From NCBI RefSeq assembly GCF_004116955.1, contig NZ_CP026362.1, positions 474,501 through 538,500 on the forward strand: 64,000 nucleotides of DNA. Reading direction: 5' to 3'. The notes beneath the pieces were generated by a model. That model worked only from the letters and a program-made list of their open reading frames with translations, was not told the origin of the DNA and ran no database searches. The stretch comes from Bacillus vallismortis (GTDB lineage: Bacteria > Bacillota > Bacilli > Bacillales > Bacillaceae). The translations under genes and the position numbers were made by a program. Positions 58,385 through 64,000 of this stretch are shown here, one piece after another (the first letter of the stretch is position 1; every line of letters begins with the position of its first letter).

Positions 58385-58413
58385 AAAGGATTTTCTTACA
58401 TAATAGAGAATAC
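58385..58413 (+). promoter_or_regulatory. Sigma-H promoter of ytxGHJ
   Basis: AAAGGATTT (58385-58393) and AGAGAATAC (58405-58413) match the sigma-H consensus RnAGGAwWW and RnnGAATww with an 11-base spacer. The B. subtilis csb40 (ytxGHJ) operon is known to use sigma-H and sigma-B. Confidence 0.8.
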
Positions 58414-58436
58414 TATGTATACAGCCCAGTATACAT

Positions 58437-58461
58437 GTTTATGATTTTAGAAAACGGGTAA
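58437..58461 (+). promoter_or_regulatory. Sigma-B promoter of ytxGHJ
   Basis: GTTTAT (58437-58442) and GGGTAA (58456-58461) with a 13-base spacer fit the general stress consensus GTTTAA/GGGTAT. It lies downstream of the sigma-H site, as in the known tandem arrangement. Confidence 0.85.
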
Positions 58462-58494
58462 ACAGCAGTATATCCTGCAGCAAGGAGGTTTAAG

Positions 58495-58917
58495 ATGATT
58501 ATTATTCTTTATTTAAGCGTTGCCCTCATCGCAATCGCATTTCTCGTATTAGTGATCTACTTGTCCAAGACATTGAAGTCACTGCAGCTCACCCTAAAAC
58601 ATGTCGCATCCACTCTCGAAGGGCTGGAGGGACAAATGAAGGGCATCACAACTGAAACAGCCGAGCTTTTACATAAGACCAACCGCCTGGCTGAAGATAT
58701 TCAGGAAAAATCAGAAAAGCTGAACACGGTCGTCCATGCTGTTCAAGGAGTGGGAACTTCTGTACAGCAGTTCAATACATCCATGAAACAGGCGGCGGGG
58801 TCTGTATCGGCATCAGTAAGAGAAAATCAAGACAAGATCAATCAAGTTGTCACATGGAGCCAAGCAGCGATGGAAATGTGGGAGAAATGGAAGCTAAGAA
58901 AAAAATCAACTCTCTAA
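58495..58917 (+). CDS. ytxG: General stress protein YtxG (DUF948)
   Basis: 140 residues: an N-terminal membrane helix ([22 protein letters not shown]) followed by a long amphipathic, coiled-coil-like region rich in Gln, Thr and Lys ([20 protein letters not shown] ...). The DUF948 layout anchors the coiled coil to the cytoplasmic membrane. First gene of the ytxG-ytxH-ytxJ general stress operon behind sigma-H and sigma-B promoters. AAGGAGG is 8 bases before the ATG. The role of the protein is not known. Confidence 0.92.
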   Translation: MIIILYLSVALIAIAFLVLVIYLSKTLKSLQLTLKHVASTLEGLEGQMKGITTETAELLHKTNRLAEDIQEKSEKLNTVVHAVQGVGTSVQQFNTSMKQAAGSVSASVRENQDKINQVVTWSQAAMEMWEKWKLRKKSTL

Positions 58918-58946
58918 GAGAAAAAACACTATGAGGAGGAATAATG

Positions 58947-59402
58947 ATGAGCAAAGATGGAATTAATAGTAAAGATTTTTTAATCGGAACTTTAATCGGA
59001 GGAATCATCGGTGCCACTACCGCTCTTTTTCTAGCGCCAAAATCAGGAAAAGAACTTCGTGACGATCTAGGCAACCAAGCTGTTGCTTTGCGTGACAAAA
59101 CGGACAAAATGACGGCGGATGCGAAAGAAAAAGGCACGCAATATGTCAGCATCGCAAAAGACAAAACATCGAACATCACGCAGCTTGTAGCGGATCAGTC
59201 AGGGCAAATCATGAACAAGGTGAAAGATTTAAGAGACCGTTCCAAATCTGCAACAAGCGATTCATCAACTGAAATGCAAGAAATGAGAGAAGAAGCGATG
59301 CAGGCGGCCGGCGAAACAAAAGACCAAGTCCGTCAAACGAAAGAAGATGTAAAAGACGAACTGAAAGATGCACAAAAACAGGCTGAGCATATCAACCGCT
59401 AA
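58947..59402 (+). CDS. ytxH: General stress protein YtxH
   Basis: 151 residues of the YtxH-like family: a glycine-rich hydrophobic segment near the N-terminus (IGTLIGGIIGATTALFLAPKSGKEL) then a charged helical region resembling LEA or apolipoprotein repeats (Lys/Asp/Glu/Gln-rich to the end). ATG 58947 is preferred to 58944 because GAGGAGGA is better spaced (6 bases). Second gene of the csb40 operon. Protective or membrane-associated role is suggested by the family, without a defined mechanism. Confidence 0.92.
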   Translation: MSKDGINSKDFLIGTLIGGIIGATTALFLAPKSGKELRDDLGNQAVALRDKTDKMTADAKEKGTQYVSIAKDKTSNITQLVADQSGQIMNKVKDLRDRSKSATSDSSTEMQEMREEAMQAAGETKDQVRQTKEDVKDELKDAQKQAEHINR

Positions 59403-59425
59403 GCAGGGAAGGAAGATCTTGAGTC

Positions 59426-59752
59426 ATGGCAAAACAGCTTATTCAATCTGAAGAAGAATTTAAACAGATTGCAGAACAGGAAGACACTTTCGTTTTCTTT
59501 AAACACAGTACCACATGCCCGATCAGCCAGGCAGCATTCCATGAGTTTGATGCCTTTGCAAGTCAGCATGAGGATGTGCCGGCTTACTATCTTCAAGTAC
59601 AAGCAGCTCGCCCGCTGTCAAATTTCATCGCAGAAACATACGGCATAAGGCACGAAAGCCCTCAGGTTTTCGTCATCCAAAACGGTGAAGTAAAATGGCA
59701 TACCTCACATTCACAAATTACAGAAGCGGCTATCAAGCAGCATTTGTCATAG
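59426..59752 (+). CDS. ytxJ: Monothiol bacilliredoxin YtxJ (BrxC)
   Basis: A 108-residue thioredoxin-fold protein with a single active-site cysteine in TTCPIS (near residue 31), the CPIS motif of monothiol bacilliredoxins, and the cis-Pro at ESPQVFVI (near 79). Such proteins remove bacillithiol from S-bacillithiolated proteins during thiol stress. Third gene of the stress operon. The terminator that should follow it is interrupted by an insertion sequence, so its mRNA now probably continues into the element, antisense to the transposase. Confidence 0.92.
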   Translation: MAKQLIQSEEEFKQIAEQEDTFVFFKHSTTCPISQAAFHEFDAFASQHEDVPAYYLQVQAARPLSNFIAETYGIRHESPQVFVIQNGEVKWHTSHSQITEAAIKQHLS

Positions 59753-59753
59753 A

Positions 59754-59768
59754 AAAAAGCGTCCAGAT
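59754..59768 (+). other. Left half of the split ytxJ terminator
   Basis: AAAAAAGCGTCCAGAT is one arm of a hairpin whose partner, GATTTAATCTGGCGC plus a T-run, lies at 61207-61230 on the far side of the insertion sequence. Joined at the GAT duplication they give a perfect CCAGATT-T-AATCTGG stem. Confidence 0.85.
59766..59768. repeat. Target-site duplication (left copy)
   Basis: GAT, repeated at 61207-61209 immediately after the right end of the element. A 3-base duplication is usual for the IS150 group of IS3. Confidence 0.75.
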
Positions 59769-59794
59769 TGAAGTGATCCCCTAAAGTTAGACAC
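59769..59794 (+). repeat. Left terminal inverted repeat of the IS
   Basis: TGAAGTGATCCCC and the following TTAGACAC pair with the complement of the right end at 61181-61206, with about five mismatches. Confidence 0.8.
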
Positions 59795-59803
59795 GGGTTT
59801 TCA

Positions 59804-60616
59804 TTAGGCAGTTTTTGAGGCATGAGTTCGGTATTGTACCGGACTCATGCCTTTTAGTTTTGCCTTTATTCGTTTTTGATTGTAGTAGTCAATATATAGT
59901 TCAAGTTCTTGCTTTAAGTGTTCGATACTTTCAAATTCTTTTAGGTACAGAAATTCAGACTTTAGGATGCCGAAGAAATTCTCGATCACTGCGTTATCGT
60001 AACAGTTGCCTTTTCGGGACATGCTTTGTGTAATCCCGCGTTCTTTTAAGGCTTGCCTATAATGCTTCATTTGGTAATGCCAGCCTTGGTCGGAATGCAT
60101 AATGGGCTTGTCCCCATCTTTCAAATGCTTGAATGCCTGATCAAGCATCACCGAAACAAGAGAATAAACAGGCCTTAAACCAATCGTATAGGTAATGATC
60201 TCACCATTAAACAGATCTAATACGGGCGATACGTACAGCTTCTGCCCAAATAATTTGAACTCCGTCATGTCCGTGACCCATTTTTCATTTGGCTTTTCAG
60301 CTTTAAAGTTGCGCGCTAGAATGTTAGGCGCCACTTTGCCGTTTGTTCCTTTATATGAACGATATTTCTTCTTTCGAATCATACATTTTAGTCCGAGGGC
60401 TTTCATGATGCGCTGCACCTTCTTGTGATTGACCTTTCGTCCCCGATTCTTTAGTTCATCACGAATACGGCGGTATCCATACCGGCCTTGATGTTCTTTA
60501 AAAATAAGCTGAACCATCTTTTTTATGTCGGCATCTCGATCAGGGCGATCAAAATGCTTTACGCAGTAATAGTAGGTGCTGCGTGGGATACCTGCGAGCC
60601 TGAGAAGTGCTTTCAC
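59804..60616 (-). CDS. IS3-family transposase, OrfB (DDE catalytic part)
   Basis: The catalytic half of the transposase, at least 270 residues. It has the HTH_21-like GRYGYRRIRDEL (near 47) and the rve integrase core with the DDE residues: first Asp in WVTDMTEF (near 113), second Asp in HSDQGWHY (near 174) and Glu in GNCYDNAVIENFFG (near 210, with the IS3 Asn and Glu). The coordinates start at a GTG, but the frame is open further upstream through the end of orfA in the -1 frame, so the normal product is probably an OrfAB fusion made by -1 ribosomal frameshifting. No inactivating change is visible. Confidence 0.92.
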   Translation of the reverse strand: MKALLRLAGIPRSTYYYCVKHFDRPDRDADIKKMVQLIFKEHQGRYGYRRIRDELKNRGRKVNHKKVQRIMKALGLKCMIRKKKYRSYKGTNGKVAPNILARNFKAEKPNEKWVTDMTEFKLFGQKLYVSPVLDLFNGEIITYTIGLRPVYSLVSVMLDQAFKHLKDGDKPIMHSDQGWHYQMKHYRQALKERGITQSMSRKGNCYDNAVIENFFGILKSEFLYLKEFESIEHLKQELELYIDYYNQKRIKAKLKGMSPVQYRTHASKTA

Positions 60617-60642
60617 CGGATACTTATGCCTTAAATCATAGA

Positions 60643-61152
60643 CTACTTGCGCTTTGTCTTGTTTGGTGATTGTTCTTTGTTTTGAACTAAGGCATTCAAC
60701 TTTTTTAAATACTCATTCTCCATACGCAACCGTTCGTTTTCCGCCTGTAATGCTTCTATTGATCCTATAGCTGGTGCTTGCTTTCTTGTTTTCTTTTTCA
60801 TGGACGGACGCCCCTTTTTCTTTGTTTTGAGGGCGTCTGCTCCTTGTGTTTGTACTACGTGCTGCCAGTTCCAAAGCGTTGAGTCAGAAGGCAAATTAAA
60901 TATCGCAGCTGTTTCTAAGATAGACGTCCCATGTTCATTCATATAGTCAAGTACGTCTAGTTTATATTGGACTGGATAATTTGTATATGACTTTAAGAAC
61001 GCTTTTTCACCGTGATATTGATATTTTCTCACCCAATATTGGAGTACCCTTTTATGCACTCCAATATGATTTGCGATCCCAAGCAAACTCTCGTTGCCGT
61101 TTATATAGCGTAAGACCGCGTTGATTTTTTCTTCGTTTTTAAATTTAGCCAA
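60643..61152 (-). CDS. IS3-family OrfA (helix-turn-helix DNA-binding part)
   Basis: About 169 residues with two helix-turn-helix segments (SLLGIANHIGVHKRVLQYWV and the later SILETAAIFNLPSDSTLWNW), a basic linker (KTKKKGRPSMKKKTRK) and a leucine-zipper-like tail (IEALQAENERLRMENEYLKKL), all usual in IS150-group OrfA. TTG 61152 is chosen because GGAGGTG lies 8 bases upstream; an upstream TTG (61170) falls in that site. The gene reads away from aroA toward ytxJ. OrfA alone usually regulates or limits transposition. Confidence 0.9.
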   Translation of the reverse strand: MAKFKNEEKINAVLRYINGNESLLGIANHIGVHKRVLQYWVRKYQYHGEKAFLKSYTNYPVQYKLDVLDYMNEHGTSILETAAIFNLPSDSTLWNWQHVVQTQGADALKTKKKGRPSMKKKTRKQAPAIGSIEALQAENERLRMENEYLKKLNALVQNKEQSPNKTKRK

Positions 61153-61180
61153 AAGAAAAAGCACCTCCAAATTTTAGACT

Positions 61181-61206
61181 GTGTCTAAAATTTGGGGTGC
61201 ACTTCA
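61181..61206 (-). repeat. Right terminal inverted repeat of the IS
   Basis: Ends GGGGTGCACTTCA; inverted match to the left end at 59769-59794. The GAT duplication follows at 61207-61209. Confidence 0.8.
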
Positions 61207-61230
61207 GATTTAATCTGGCGCTTTTTTTTT
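61207..61230 (+). other. Right half of the split ytxJ terminator
   Basis: GATTTAATCTGGCGC followed by nine T, the partner arm of 59754-59768, stranded upstream of aroA by the insertion. Confidence 0.85.
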
Positions 61231-61428
61231 GAAAAAACCCTTGAACATTGCCCTTACATCATGTAGGATAGCAACATAGATTACTTTATCACTTAAAAGC
61301 GTTTGGGTAATAAAGAGGAGTTTTTATAAAATTTTTTGTATTTCAGTATTTCCATTTGGAATTACTTATAGTAAGATGCATGATAACTACAAAATAAAAA
61401 ATGAATGTGCAGGGAAAGGATGAAAAAA

Positions 61429-62505
61429 ATGAGCAACACAGAGTTAGAGCTTTTAAGGCAGAAAGCAGACGAATTAAATCTGCAAATTTTAAAATTAATC
61501 AACGAACGCGGAAATGTTGTAAAAGAGATTGGTAAAGCGAAGGAAGCACAGGGTGTCAATCGATTTGACCCTGTCAGAGAACGCACAATGCTAAACAACA
61601 TCATTGAAAACAATGACGGCCCGTTTGAAAATTCCACCATCCAGCACATTTTTAAAGAGATATTCAAAGCCGGTCTAGAGCTTCAGGAAGAAGACCACAG
61701 CAAAGCCCTCCTTGTCTCCCGCAAGAAAAAACCTGAAGATACAATTGTAGATATCAAAGGTGAAAAAGTCGGAGACGGCCAGCAAAGATTCATTGTCGGG
61801 CCATGTGCGGTAGAGAGCTACGAGCAGGTGGCTGAAGTGGCTGCGGCTGCGAAAAAACAAGGAATTAAGATTTTACGCGGAGGAGCCTTTAAGCCTCGTA
61901 CGAGCCCTTACGATTTCCAAGGCCTTGGTGTTGAAGGCCTGCAAATTTTAAAACGTGTAGCGGACGAATTTGATCTGGCTGTGATCAGTGAAATCGTAAC
62001 TCCGGCTCATATCGAAGAAGCACTGGACTACATTGATGTCATTCAAATCGGAGCGCGCAACATGCAAAACTTCGAATTGCTGAAAGCGGCCGGCGCAGTG
62101 AAAAAACCGGTGCTTCTGAAGCGCGGGCTTGCTGCAACGATTTCTGAATTCATCAATGCCGCTGAATACATCATGTCACAAGGAAACGACCAAATCATCC
62201 TTTGTGAGCGCGGGATCAGAACATACGAAACAGCAACGAGAAACACACTGGATATTTCCGCTGTACCGATTTTGAAACAAGAAACGCATTTGCCTGTTTT
62301 TGTTGATGTTACGCATTCAACTGGCCGCCGCGACCTCTTGCTTCCGACAGCTAAAGCCGCTTTAGCGATCGGTGCAGACGGCGTAATGGCTGAGGTTCAC
62401 CCTGATCCGTCAGTCGCACTTTCTGACTCTGCGCAGCAAATGGCGATTCCTGAATTCGAAAACTGGCTGAATGAACTGAAACCAATGGTGAAAGTCAACG
62501 CATAA
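61429..62505 (+). CDS. aroA: Chorismate mutase fused to DAHP synthase
   Basis: Bifunctional entry enzyme of aromatic amino acid synthesis, 358 residues. Residues 1-85 are an AroQ-type chorismate mutase domain ([20 protein letters not shown]), which acts as a feedback sensor for chorismate and prephenate; residues 95-358 are a KDO8P/DAHP synthase barrel with [10 protein letters not shown] (near 123), [11 protein letters not shown] and the metal ligands HSTGRRDLL and [12 protein letters not shown] 61429 has GGGAAAGG upstream; the ATG at 61420 is too close. Also called aroG in some works. It lies 222 bases after the insertion sequence and reads toward ccpA. Confidence 0.95.
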   Translation: MSNTELELLRQKADELNLQILKLINERGNVVKEIGKAKEAQGVNRFDPVRERTMLNNIIENNDGPFENSTIQHIFKEIFKAGLELQEEDHSKALLVSRKKKPEDTIVDIKGEKVGDGQQRFIVGPCAVESYEQVAEVAAAAKKQGIKILRGGAFKPRTSPYDFQGLGVEGLQILKRVADEFDLAVISEIVTPAHIEEALDYIDVIQIGARNMQNFELLKAAGAVKKPVLLKRGLAATISEFINAAEYIMSQGNDQIILCERGIRTYETATRNTLDISAVPILKQETHLPVFVDVTHSTGRRDLLLPTAKAALAIGADGVMAEVHPDPSVALSDSAQQMAIPEFENWLNELKPMVKVNA

Positions 62506-62512
62506 TTACAAT

Positions 62513-62542
62513 AAAAAAGGCCGCGGACGCGGCCTTTTTTTA
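62513..62542 (+). terminator. aroA terminator
   Basis: AAAAGGCCGCG and CGCGGCCTTTTTT with loop GA, shortly after the aroA stop. Confidence 0.88.
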
Positions 62543-62703
62543 TGTTTTCTCGTTTATTTAGTTATAAAATCCAAGTATACGTTTTCATCAACTATAAAAA
62601 CGTGTATAATTTCATGAGAAGTATTTAAATTTGATGAATAATGAAAAATAATGTAAACTACTGACTTACGCTTACAAAACATAAACGACATAAATTTGGA
62701 CAT

Positions 62704-62735
62704 TGTGACATTTCTCTACATAAAGTGTTTATGCT
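62704..62735 (+). promoter_or_regulatory. Candidate ccpA promoter
   Basis: TGACAT (62706-62711) and TATGCT (62730-62735), 18 bases apart, in the aroA-ccpA gap. The -35 is weak. In B. subtilis ccpA has its own promoter and also receives some readthrough from aroA. Confidence 0.4.
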
Positions 62736-62778
62736 ATAGATAAGGATAAGTGTATCCAGTAAAAGGAGTGGTTTTAGG

Positions 62779-63783
62779 ATGAGCAATATTACGATCTACG
62801 ATGTAGCGAGAGAAGCGAATGTAAGCATGGCAACCGTTTCCCGTGTCGTGAACGGCAACCCGAATGTAAAACCGACAACGCGGAAAAAAGTCTTGGAAGC
62901 CATTGAGCGTCTCGGCTACCGTCCAAACGCGGTGGCAAGAGGGCTGGCAAGCAAAAAAACAACAACTGTGGGTGTCATCATTCCCGATATCTCAAGCATT
63001 TTCTATTCAGAGCTTGCGCGCGGAATTGAAGATATCGCGACAATGTATAAATACAACATTATTTTGAGCAACTCCGACCAAAACATGGAGAAAGAGCTGC
63101 ACCTGTTAAACACTATGCTCGGCAAACAAGTGGACGGCATCGTGTTTATGGGCGGGAACATTACGGACGAGCATGTTGCGGAATTTAAGCGTTCACCAGT
63201 GCCTATCGTACTTGCCGCTTCTGTTGAAGAGCAGGAGGAAACACCGTCAGTCGCGATCGATTACGAACAGGCGATTTATGATGCAGTGAAGCTTTTGGTT
63301 GATAAAGGACATACAGACATCGCATTCGTTTCCGGACCAATGACAGAACCAATCAACCGCTCGAAAAAACTCCAGGGCTACAAACGTGCGCTTCAAGAAT
63401 CGAACCTTCCGTTTCATGAACAATTTGTCGCTGAAGGGGATTACACATACGATTCCGGGCTTGAAGCGCTGCAGCATTTGATGAGTCTGGACAACAAACC
63501 GACAGCCATTCTTTCCGCAACTGATGAAATGGCACTCGGCATTATCCATGCGGCTCAGGATCAAGGCTTATCCATTCCTGAGGATCTCGACATTATCGGC
63601 TTTGATAATACGAGATTAAGCCTCATGGTTCGCCCGCAGCTTTCAACAGTTGTTCAGCCGACATACGATATTGGCGCTGTTGCGATGAGACTGCTGACGA
63701 AGCTCATGAATAAAGAGCCGGTTGACGAGCATATTGTCGAACTGCCGCACCGCATAGAGCTAAGACAGTCAACCAAGTCATAA
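62779..63783 (+). CDS. ccpA: Catabolite control protein A
   Basis: LacI-family global regulator of carbon catabolite repression, 334 residues. The N-terminal helix-turn-helix and hinge are intact ([20 protein letters not shown], residues 4-23), followed by the two-lobed core that binds HPr-Ser46-P. Nearly identical to the B. subtilis protein as I remember it. AAAGGAGTG precedes the ATG by 9 bases. It would bind the cre-like sites noted at ytaP/melR and ytcP. A clear terminator follows before motP. Confidence 0.97.
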   Translation: MSNITIYDVAREANVSMATVSRVVNGNPNVKPTTRKKVLEAIERLGYRPNAVARGLASKKTTTVGVIIPDISSIFYSELARGIEDIATMYKYNIILSNSDQNMEKELHLLNTMLGKQVDGIVFMGGNITDEHVAEFKRSPVPIVLAASVEEQEETPSVAIDYEQAIYDAVKLLVDKGHTDIAFVSGPMTEPINRSKKLQGYKRALQESNLPFHEQFVAEGDYTYDSGLEALQHLMSLDNKPTAILSATDEMALGIIHAAQDQGLSIPEDLDIIGFDNTRLSLMVRPQLSTVVQPTYDIGAVAMRLLTKLMNKEPVDEHIVELPHRIELRQSTKS

Positions 63784-63795
63784 GAAAAACTAGAG

Positions 63796-63832
63796 AGCAA
63801 GCTTCACCTCTAAGGTGAATTCTTGCTTTTTT
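63796..63832 (+). terminator. ccpA terminator
   Basis: AGCAAG-CTTCACC and GGTGAA-TTCTTGCT form a long stem with loop TCTAA, ending in TTTTTT. In B. subtilis it lets some transcription reach motPS. Confidence 0.85.
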
Positions 63833-63846
63833 CATGGGGAGAAATG

Positions 63847-64000
63847 ATGAAACGTTTTGATTATCTTACACCTGTTGGTTTTGTGTTAGGAACGATTATA
63901 ATTGTAATCGGAATTATTTCGGGATCAGGAATAAGCGGTTTCCGCTCATTTCTTGATCTGACCTCTTTCTTCATCGTTACAGGAGGGCTCTGCGCCGCTG
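63847..64000 (+). CDS. motP: Flagellar motor stator MotP, N-terminal part (cut by window end)
   Basis: Only about 51 residues are inside the window. They show the MotA/TolQ-type N-terminus: MKRFDYLTPVGFVLGTIIIV (first membrane helix), then GFRSFLDLTSFFIVTGG (second). MotP with MotS forms a sodium-driven stator in Bacillus, in place of the proton-driven MotAB. ATG 63847 is preferred to ATG 63844 because GGGGAGA is then 4 bases upstream. It is the first gene of the motPS pair, downstream of ccpA. Confidence 0.9.
   Translation, partial: MKRFDYLTPVGFVLGTIIIVIGIISGSGISGFRSFLDLTSFFIVTGGLCAA

Larger units (their letters stand above)
59769..61206 (-). mobile_element. Intact IS3-family (IS150 group) insertion sequence, 1,438 bp
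   Basis: The element has imperfect terminal inverted repeats of about 26 bases beginning TGAAGTG and ending CACTTCA (about 21 of 26 match), the TG...CA ends typical of IS3, and a 3-base GAT duplication. It carries two overlapping genes on the minus strand, orfA (helix-turn-helix) and orfB (DDE transposase) in the -1 frame, without internal stops. It is absent from this site in strain 168. Similar IS3-family elements (such as ISBsu1) occur in B. subtilis natto strains, but identity with a named element could not be checked. Confidence 0.93.

Overview
The window is an ordinary stretch of chromosome from the Bacillus subtilis group. Gene order (leuS-ytwF-melACDE-melR-ytaP-bioWAFDBI-ytbQ-ytcPQ-ytdP-yte genes-opuD-ytfP-ytgP ... 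malS-ytoP-ytpPQR-sftA-murC-ytxGHJ-aroA-ccpA-motP) follows the leuS to motP region of B. subtilis 168 as I remember it. Strong AAGGAGG-type ribosome binding sites, many TTG and GTG starts, a T-box leader and a BirA operator fit this. From memory, several proteins (BioW, BioI) differ from strain 168 at roughly a tenth of residues while AroA and CcpA are nearly identical. That suggests a sister subspecies or species (spizizenii, tequilensis, vallismortis or similar) rather than 168 itself; no alignment was run.

Layout. 1-3.6 kb: end of ytvB, T-box-controlled leuS, and the rhodanese ytwF. 3.5-9 kb (minus): the melibiose/raffinose operon melR-melE-melD-melC-melA. 9-18 kb (plus): the hydrolase ytaP, an unrecognised small membrane protein, then the biotin operon bioWAFDBI-ytbQ behind a BirA operator. 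18-28 kb: a rhamnogalacturonan uptake and degradation cluster (ytcP, ytcQ, divergent AraC regulator ytdP, yteP, yteR-yteU), ending with the small sporulation gene cse60. 28-46 kb: opuD, a flavoprotein, the lipid II flippase candidate ytgP/murJ, a pseudouridine synthase, an EcsB-type ABC exporter (ythPQ), purine permease pbuO, dipeptidase pepV, the cysteine synthase paralogue ytkP, thpR, ytlQ, lipid kinase ytlR, pullulanase amyX and ytmP. 46-58 kb: trmB, lactonase ytnP, malic enzyme malS, peptidase ytoP, ytpPQR, DNA translocase sftA and murC. 58-64 kb: the general stress operon ytxGHJ, an intact 1,438-bp IS3-family element, aroA(G), ccpA and the start of motP.

How the genes work together. Both sugar clusters encode a lipoprotein plus two permeases but no ATPase, so both probably depend on a shared ATPase (MsmX in B. 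subtilis) encoded elsewhere. The biotin genes form one translationally coupled unit, with an intercistronic terminator before bioI. CcpA, encoded at the right end, is the likely regulator of the cre-like sites upstream of the mel/ytaP and ytcPQ genes.

I found no undescribed multi-gene system. The points most worth checking are: the insertion sequence that splits the ytxJ terminator just upstream of aroA-ccpA; a compound hairpin repeat between pepV and ytkP; an inverted repeat that could mask the cse60 ribosome binding site; a degenerate NERD-like signature in YtlQ; a second palindrome between melR and ytaP; and the unrecognised membrane gene before bioW.
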